NCBI RefSeq assembly: GCF_003858635.1
Contig: NZ_RQJO01000008.1
Location: 310,001 to 374,000, forward strand
Source: Larkinella rosea
GTDB lineage: Bacteria > Bacteroidota > Bacteroidia > Cytophagales > Spirosomataceae
Length of the DNA stretch: 64,000 bases
Direction: 5' to 3'
The first letter of the stretch is position 1. Each line of letters opens with the position of its first letter. Below are positions 58,721-64,000 of this stretch, piece after piece. Both the position numbers and the translations under genes were made by a program. Below the pieces are notes generated by a model. That model had not been told where the DNA came from. It ran no database searches and saw only the letters and a list, made by a program, of their open reading frames with translations.

Positions 58721-59113
58721 ATGAAAACGTCAGCTGCCTTCGTAGGCGCTTCATGGGTTGCCCTGGGCATGGGTATGTTTGGTTATTTGATCGGACTTTG
58801 GCGCTCCGAAATGCTCCTGAACGAAAAAGGATTCTATTTTACCGTTCTGATGTTCGGCCTGTTCTCGGTGGTATCGCTGCAAAAAAGCGTCAGAGATCGG
58901 CTCGAAGGCTTCCCCGTAACGGATATTTATTACGGACTCAGCTGGTTTTCGACCCTGCTGTCCATTACCCTGCTGACCATTGGCCTCTGGAATGCGACGC
59001 TGTTGCCCAGCGAAAAAGGGTTTTATGCGTTTGCCTTTATGCTGGGTTTATTCGGCGCCATCGCGGTACAGAAAAACACCCGTGACAACCAGGAATTCAC
59101 GAAAAAATCCTGA
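58721..59113 (+). CDS. yiaA: YiaA-type inner-membrane protein
   Basis: A 130-aa protein made of two repeats of the YiaAB two-helix module: [21 protein letters not shown] ... [28 protein letters not shown], then [21 protein letters not shown] ... [29 protein letters not shown]. The matching EKGFY and KxxRD motifs make the duplication plain (shown in parts). Four membrane helices are expected. The function of the family is not known. Confidence 0.88.
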   Translation: MKTSAAFVGASWVALGMGMFGYLIGLWRSEMLLNEKGFYFTVLMFGLFSVVSLQKSVRDRLEGFPVTDIYYGLSWFSTLLSITLLTIGLWNATLLPSEKGFYAFAFMLGLFGAIAVQKNTRDNQEFTKKS

Positions 59114-59325
59114 GCCGATAACGTATAATCGTTCCGTCGGCGGTTTTTGGAAAGTAGAAAAAGCCGCTTCCGCCGTTTGTTAATTACCCGCCGATTTGCG
59201 TATAAAACTCGATTGACCGGTCGATACAGGCTGCCAGTCAGTCGGGTATTTTACTTTTCATGGCGTTTTACAACCTTTGCGCTGCAAAACGGGTCTTCAA
59301 ACGGATTAAAATACACGGTTTTACG

Positions 59326-60603
59326 ATGAAACGCTCCCTTTCATGGCCACTCTTGGTTTTGCTGACGCTGATTATTTCCTGCAAACCGAAAACGGTGGTT
59401 GATCCGGCCAAACGAGTGCGACCCGTTGGTTTGCAGATTTCGGTATCGGGCGCCAACTATGACCTGAGTTGGGAACCCATTCGGATTGTTTGCGTTACCT
59501 CGCCCTGCCCCGATATTGCCGATGTAGAAGCGGAAGAGTATGAGGTTCAGGTGGCCAGCAGTGAGTTGGGGGCGTTTCGGAGCTACCGCGTAATTGGTGC
59601 CGGCGAAAAATCAATCCGCATTCCTGCCGCTGAGGTTGGTGACCAGTTGGTGGCCCGGATCGTTTCGAAAAACAAAACGGCACCCTCCGTCAATTCCTAT
59701 CCGGTTATGGCCAGCGTTGCGTTTGTTTCGCAATCGGCTTATTACCCCGGTTTTGGCGAGTTTTCGACGGACGTTTTTGGTGGCGATGTAACCTCGGATG
59801 GCACAAAATCAACCTACTCCACCCAGGTTCAGGAAACGCCCGGTACGTATGTCTATCCGCTGTACGTTTCCGATCTGCAAAATGAGCAGGTTGTTACCAC
59901 CAAACTCGTAAACCGCCTGGGCGGAGGAGCTACGTTTTCGTCGGATGGCAAACAGCTGGCTTACACTTCCCGAGCGGAGAATGGAATTATCATCCATGAT
60001 TTGGCAACCAAGACGAGCCGGACGCTGCCCGTTGCGGATGCAACCTGGATCTGGTCGATAGCCTGGTCGCCGGATGGCAAATGGCTGGCTTACAGTACGG
60101 TTTCTAATGACGAATCCCGCTTGTGGAAAATTTCGACTTCGGGCGGTGCGGCTACGGCCCTCACCCCGGTTTTGCCCCTTCGCGAATCCAACTACATCCG
60201 GCAAAGCAGCCTCGACTGGTCGCCCGACGGCCGGTTTATTGCCGTGTCGCGCGCCCGGAACGACAATTCCAATGACAAATGGCGGGCGACGATCTCTTAT
60301 TATTCACCGGAAGGAACTGGGGAAGTGAGCTTTTTTGAAACCCAGCCTTCCTGGATCGATACGCAACCGTCGTTTTCGCCCGACGGCAAACAACTGGCTT
60401 TTCTGAGCTCCCGAACGAACCAGGCCGGAACTACGTATACCCTCTGGGTCCGGGATCTGACAACGGGCAAGGTTCGGCAAATCAAGTTGCTGCCGGGTCT
60501 GAATCCTTCCAGCGATTACGCTCCGCGCTGGGTTGGCAATGAGCGGCTAATCTTTATGGCTTTTGTGCAAAACAAGAAGAATTATTATTCGGTGTTTTTG
60601 TGA
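59326..60603 (+). CDS. TolB-like (PD40) beta-propeller lipoprotein
   Basis: A 425-aa protein. I use ATG 59326 because a lipoprotein signal follows at once (MKRSLSWPLLVLLTLIISCKP); the frame is open to 59260 without signal features. Residues 25-130 look like a fibronectin-type domain (LQISVSGANYDLSWEPI ... YEVQVASSELG). Residues 150-425 contain PD40 blades: FSSDGKQLAYTS, WSPDGKWLAYST, WSPDGRFIAVSR, FSPDGKQLAFLSS. Surface or periplasmic protein, probably a binding scaffold. Confidence 0.85.
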   Translation: MKRSLSWPLLVLLTLIISCKPKTVVDPAKRVRPVGLQISVSGANYDLSWEPIRIVCVTSPCPDIADVEAEEYEVQVASSELGAFRSYRVIGAGEKSIRIPAAEVGDQLVARIVSKNKTAPSVNSYPVMASVAFVSQSAYYPGFGEFSTDVFGGDVTSDGTKSTYSTQVQETPGTYVYPLYVSDLQNEQVVTTKLVNRLGGGATFSSDGKQLAYTSRAENGIIIHDLATKTSRTLPVADATWIWSIAWSPDGKWLAYSTVSNDESRLWKISTSGGAATALTPVLPLRESNYIRQSSLDWSPDGRFIAVSRARNDNSNDKWRATISYYSPEGTGEVSFFETQPSWIDTQPSFSPDGKQLAFLSSRTNQAGTTYTLWVRDLTTGKVRQIKLLPGLNPSSDYAPRWVGNERLIFMAFVQNKKNYYSVFL

Positions 60604-60628
60604 GAGCAGGATGTGTCCGCAGTATCCC

Positions 60629-61093
60629 TCACTTCTTCAAAAAACCGTTCCCGCCAAAGCGGTTGACTAATTCCGGCAGTTCGTAGATCGCCAGTGTAAA
60701 GACAATGCCCCAGAACAGGGCACTGATCAGCATGTAACTGAAAATCAGAGAGCGGTTTACCTTAAACGAAACGGCCAGAATGGTGCCGCCGATGGGCGTC
60801 AGAATCAGGGGGGTCAGGAACGCAATGCCCGCCATTCCGGCCCGTTTCCAAACCTTCACTGCCAGCCGCGTCCGCGAACTGAACCGTTTCGGTGTCGACT
60901 TCCGGAAGCGAGCCCAAAGTGCCTGCAAACCAGCCCCGGCGTAGCTAACCAGCACCACGCTCGCCATCATTCCGGCCACGGTTGACAGCCAGGTTTCGGT
61001 CCAGTTAAGACCCAGCGCAATGCCGGTTATGGGACCCCCTACAAACTTCAACATACTGGCTACTAAAACCGATAAATACTTCGCAATTGCCAT
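60629..61093 (-). CDS. small integral membrane protein (hypothetical)
   Basis: A 154-aa protein starting at ATG 61093 (MAIAKYLSVLVASMLKFVGGPITGIALG). Four hydrophobic segments are visible: about 5-25, 35-52, 88-108 and 118-138, with a basic loop FRKSTPKRFSSRTRLAVKVWKR between. It resembles small membrane proteins sometimes annotated as small multidrug export-like, but no defining motif is seen. It converges with the gene at 59326. Confidence 0.65.
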   Translation of the reverse strand: MAIAKYLSVLVASMLKFVGGPITGIALGLNWTETWLSTVAGMMASVVLVSYAGAGLQALWARFRKSTPKRFSSRTRLAVKVWKRAGMAGIAFLTPLILTPIGGTILAVSFKVNRSLIFSYMLISALFWGIVFTLAIYELPELVNRFGGNGFLKK

Positions 61094-61157
61094 AACGGGA
61101 ACCAACCAGACTAAATTTCGTTAAAAGTAACAGCATAAACGACTAAATGGTTACGGC

Positions 61158-62129
61158 ATGCCGGTTCTTCGACAGTCTTCTTACCCCGGAGCGCCCCGGT
61201 ATTTGATCAACGGCCATTTTCAGACCATTGTTCCCAGCGTTTTTCGTAAAATTGAAGGCGTAGTTTACGAACGGGAACGTTTGACGCTGGCCGACGGCGA
61301 CTTTGTGGACCTCGACTGGGTCGACCGCAAAAGGGATAAAATTGCCATCATGACGCACGGACTGGAAGGCGACTCCAACCGGCATTACATCAGAGCAAGC
61401 GCGAAACTCTTCGCCCAACAGGGCTGGGACGTGCTGGCCTGGAATTGCCGGTCGTGCAGTGGCGAAATGAACCGGGCGTTCCGGCTCTACAACCACGGCG
61501 AAATTGGCGATATCGCCGAAGTGATCGACCACGTTTTGCGGACGAGGTCCTACCGGGAAGTGGCCCTGATTGGCTTTAGCATGGGCGGAAACATTACGCT
61601 GAAATATGCGGGCGTTCACGGAAAAACCGCCCCGGATGTGATCAAAAAAGTGGTGGCCATTTCGTCGCCGACCGATCTGGAAGCCAGCGCGAAACAGCTT
61701 GATTTGCCCAAAAACCGGTTTTACCGCAATCGGTTTATGAAGAAACTGATCATTAAATTACAGCAGAAATCCGACCGGTTTCCGGGCAAGCTGGACATGA
61801 CCAGGCTGGATCAGGTGCGGCTCTGGCGCGATTTCGACGAGCTTTTTTCGGCACCCGTCAACGGCTATCGCGACGCCGACGATTTCTACGCCCAGGCATC
61901 GGCGGTTAACTACATGGCTGGAATAGCCGTTCCTTCGCTGCTCATCAACGCCGAGAACGATCCGCTGCTGTCGCCCGAATGTTCGCCCGCGTGGCTGGCC
62001 GAAAAACACCCGAATATTTATCTCGAAACACCAAAAACCGGTGGACACGTTGGTTTTGGCGTGCGTGGTGACGAATTCTCGTGGGCCGAGCGTCGGGCGC
62101 TGGAGTTTGTTCTGCGTTCAAAACCGTAA
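61158..62129 (+). CDS. YheT-family alpha/beta hydrolase
   Basis: A 323-aa hydrolase without signal peptide. GHFQTIVPSVFR, THGLEGDSNRHYIR, WDVLAWNCRSCSGEMNR, and the nucleophile elbow GFSMGGNITLKYAG are hallmarks of the YheT/ABHD group; the catalytic His is in TGGHVGFGV and Asp in NAENDPLLSPE. The substrate is unknown in most members, probably an ester or lipid. Confidence 0.9.
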   Translation: MPVLRQSSYPGAPRYLINGHFQTIVPSVFRKIEGVVYERERLTLADGDFVDLDWVDRKRDKIAIMTHGLEGDSNRHYIRASAKLFAQQGWDVLAWNCRSCSGEMNRAFRLYNHGEIGDIAEVIDHVLRTRSYREVALIGFSMGGNITLKYAGVHGKTAPDVIKKVVAISSPTDLEASAKQLDLPKNRFYRNRFMKKLIIKLQQKSDRFPGKLDMTRLDQVRLWRDFDELFSAPVNGYRDADDFYAQASAVNYMAGIAVPSLLINAENDPLLSPECSPAWLAEKHPNIYLETPKTGGHVGFGVRGDEFSWAERRALEFVLRSKP

Positions 62130-62177
62130 TACCAACGCATTTTAGCGTTATCTTTCGGCGTCATTTAACCTTTACCC

Positions 62178-63131
62178 ATGAACCTCGTTTACGCTGACGC
62201 CTACACGCTCAACCCCGGCGATCTGGACTGGTCGCCCATCACCTCACTTGGCAGCGTGACGCTGTATGACCGCACGGCACCCGATCAACTGATCGAGCGG
62301 TTGAAAGACGCCGATATGGTGCTGGTCAATAAAGTAAAAATAAACCGCCAGACGCTCGAACAACTGCCGAAGCTGCGGTACATCGGTGTAACGGCAACGG
62401 GCTATGACATCATCGACGTGAAGGCGGCCCGGGAACAGGACATCGTGGTGACGAATGTAAAAGGATACGGGTCGGCGTCGGTGGCGCAGCTGACGATTTC
62501 GCTGCTGCTCGAACTGACGAACCACGTGGGGTTACACGCCGACAGTGTTCGGGCGGGCGACTGGGCGCGGAATCCGGATTTTTGTTACTGGAAAACCCCA
62601 TTGGTCGAACTGGCCGGAAAAACCCTGGGCGTGGTTGGTTACGGCGACATCGGGAAAAGTGTAGCCGCCATCGGCCTGGCCCTCGGAATGACGATTTTGG
62701 TCAACCGCCGACATACCGACGAGCAGCCGCCGGAAGGCATTCGCTACGTCGATCAGGCCACCCTTTTTGCCGAGAGTGACGTCATTTCGCTCCATTGCCC
62801 GGTCACTGACGAAAACCGGGCGTTTGTCAACCGCAGCTTGCTGAACCAGATGAAACCGACGGCTTTTCTGATCAATACGAGCCGGGGCGCCCTCATCAAC
62901 GAACCCGACCTGGCCGATGCGCTGAACGAAGGCCGGATTGCCGGAGCCGGACTGGATGTGCTGACCGTTGAACCGCCCTTGCCGGATCACTCGCTGTTCT
63001 CGGCCCGTAACTGCCTCATTACTCCCCATTTAGCCTGGGCTACGCTGGAGTCCCGTCAGCGGCTGCTACACGAAACCGCCGAGAATATCCGCGCCTTTTT
63101 TAGCGGAAAACCGCGAAACGTGGTGAATTAA
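62178..63131 (+). CDS. D-2-hydroxyacid dehydrogenase (glycerate dehydrogenase type)
   Basis: A 317-aa NAD-dependent dehydrogenase. The NAD loop is VVGYGDIGKSVA; active-site Arg is in INTSRGALINEPDL, Glu in DVLTVEPPLPDH and His in LITPHLAWAT. The length and the substrate-domain motif VTATGYDIIDV fit the hydroxypyruvate/glycerate dehydrogenase branch. It is the last gene before a terminator. Confidence 0.9.
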   Translation: MNLVYADAYTLNPGDLDWSPITSLGSVTLYDRTAPDQLIERLKDADMVLVNKVKINRQTLEQLPKLRYIGVTATGYDIIDVKAAREQDIVVTNVKGYGSASVAQLTISLLLELTNHVGLHADSVRAGDWARNPDFCYWKTPLVELAGKTLGVVGYGDIGKSVAAIGLALGMTILVNRRHTDEQPPEGIRYVDQATLFAESDVISLHCPVTDENRAFVNRSLLNQMKPTAFLINTSRGALINEPDLADALNEGRIAGAGLDVLTVEPPLPDHSLFSARNCLITPHLAWATLESRQRLLHETAENIRAFFSGKPRNVVN

Positions 63132-63168
63132 AAACCGCTCCGTAGAAAAACCGGTAAAACCCACTTCG

Positions 63169-63195
63169 GCCCCGCAACACTTTGCGGGGCTTTTT
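63169..63195 (+). terminator. intrinsic terminator after the dehydrogenase gene
   Basis: GCCCCGCA (63169-63176) pairs with TGCGGGGC (63183-63190), followed by TTTTT. Confidence 0.9.
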
Positions 63196-63317
63196 CGTCT
63201 TATACAATGTTACCGTTCTGTCAATTTTGGTAATATATTGATTCTGACTTCGTATATTTTCAGTACGGACAAAATACTGATTCTGTTCTATGCTTTCATT
63301 TTCTACGAAACCCGCTT

Positions 63318-64000
63318 ATGGATGTGTTGTTGGGCCGATTCACCTCAGGTGTTCCGGTGTTTCGGGGGCTTTGGGTTGCCGGGTGTAGTTTTCTTCTGGC
63401 GTTACTAACGCTGCCGGATGGTTTCGGAAAACACATCTATGGTGGCGAAATGAGCGTTCGTGTCACGAATCGGGCGAACTATTATAATCTGAAACTGACG
63501 CTGTTTTTCGACCAGGCCACGTCGAACGCCGATACGTACGAACGCACGATTCAGCTCTATATTTTCCGCAAAAGCGATAACGCTCTGACCGACGAAATCA
63601 CGGTTAATCAGACGACATCCCAGCAGGTGCGTTACGACAACCAGGCCTGCGCCAATCTGCGAAACCTGAAGGTGCTGGCGATGTATTACAGTAAAGACAT
63701 TTATTTGAATCCCGCCGTTTACAACGATCCCGGCGGTTATTACATCGTCTGGGACCGCTGTTGCCGCAGTGCCGACATTAGCAATATTCAAAATCCGGCG
63801 GGCGAAGGCATGTTGTTTTACATGGAATTTCCGCCCGTCGTGCGTAATGGTGCCGCCTTCATCAATTCCAGCCCGGAATTCAGCTTTCCGAATGGCGAAT
63901 ACATCTGCGTCAACAAGCCGTTTAAACTAAACTTCAACGCAACGGACACCGACGGCGATCAGCTGCGTTACTCGCTTGTGACGCCACTGGCCGGTTTTAC
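63318..64000 (+). CDS. N-terminus of a large surface protein (cut by window edge)
   Basis: From ATG 63318 the frame stays open for 227 codons to the window end. A signal-anchor-like start (MDVLLGRFTSGVPVFRGLW...LLALLTLPDGFG) is followed by HIYGGEMSVRVTNRANYY, a pattern typical of large T9SS surface proteins of gliding Cytophagales. Later stretches (YYIVWDRCCRSADISNI, FPNGEYICVNKPFKLNFNATDTDGDQLRYSL, in parts) look like the N-domain and first Ig/PKD-like unit. The rest lies outside. Confidence 0.75.
   Translation, partial: MDVLLGRFTSGVPVFRGLWVAGCSFLLALLTLPDGFGKHIYGGEMSVRVTNRANYYNLKLTLFFDQATSNADTYERTIQLYIFRKSDNALTDEITVNQTTSQQVRYDNQACANLRNLKVLAMYYSKDIYLNPAVYNDPGGYYIVWDRCCRSADISNIQNPAGEGMLFYMEFPPVVRNGAAFINSSPEFSFPNGEYICVNKPFKLNFNATDTDGDQLRYSLVTPLAGF

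Overview
The window looks like a chromosome segment of a gliding or T9SS-type Bacteroidota, most probably a Spirosoma/Larkinella-like member of the Cytophagales. The evidence is several proteins with type IX secretion (T9SS) C-terminal sorting tails, a SusC/TonB-type receptor with a carboxypeptidase-regulatory N-domain, a GH3 plus serine-hydrolase fusion, many Bacteroidota-type -7 boxes (TAnnTTTG), few Shine-Dalgarno sequences and a moderately GC-rich core. The genus is inferred from protein style only.

Layout. 1-7.3 kb: tail of a secreted-protein gene, a small conserved-looking ORF, hemB-pyrC, a two-component system (kinase then regulator, separated by a 35-bp-arm hairpin), a divergent T9SS-tailed protein and a small secreted peptide. 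7.6-16.3 kb: GH3/serine-hydrolase fusion, a 1461-aa repeat-rich T9SS adhesin-like protein, a TadA-type deaminase and Fe/Mn superoxide dismutase. 16.4-25.9 kb: tRNA-His carrying an AT-rich 9.3-kb integrated element bounded by 18-bp direct repeats. 25.9-30.7 kb: CruF-like carotenoid gene, a CarH-like B12-binding MerR regulator and a TonB receptor. 31-35 kb: mannose-1-phosphate guanylyltransferase, thiL, a lipoprotein, a cytochrome-b5-like protein and an N-acetylglucosamine-kinase-like protein. 35.2-42.8 kb: one 2522-aa secreted protein with a glycosidase-like head and dozens of Ig/cadherin-like modules, part of them recently duplicated. 43.3-55.6 kb: glycosyltransferases, a sugar-nucleotide epimerase, a PhyH oxygenase and a beta-propeller glycan protein, interrupted by a PaaE-like reductase and an M3 peptidase. 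55.7-64 kb: lipoproteins, GNAT, CysE, YiaA, a TolB-like propeller, a YheT hydrolase, a hydroxyacid dehydrogenase, and the start of another large surface protein.

The most interesting region is the tRNA-His element. It has an integrase next to attL, a second recombinase, a zinc-less primase with a Toprim domain, an SF3/VirE-type helicase, two separate repeat arrays that look like replication-control sites (an 11/22-bp iteron array and a cluster of TGTGGTAA octamers), a divergent pair of HTH regulators around a perfect 13-bp palindrome, and a cargo segment with a HEPN-like protein. I see no relaxase, conjugation, capsid or packaging gene. This layout resembles phage-inducible satellites and replicating mobilizable elements but matches no family I can name, so I propose it as an undescribed replicating integrative element or phage satellite of Cytophagales.
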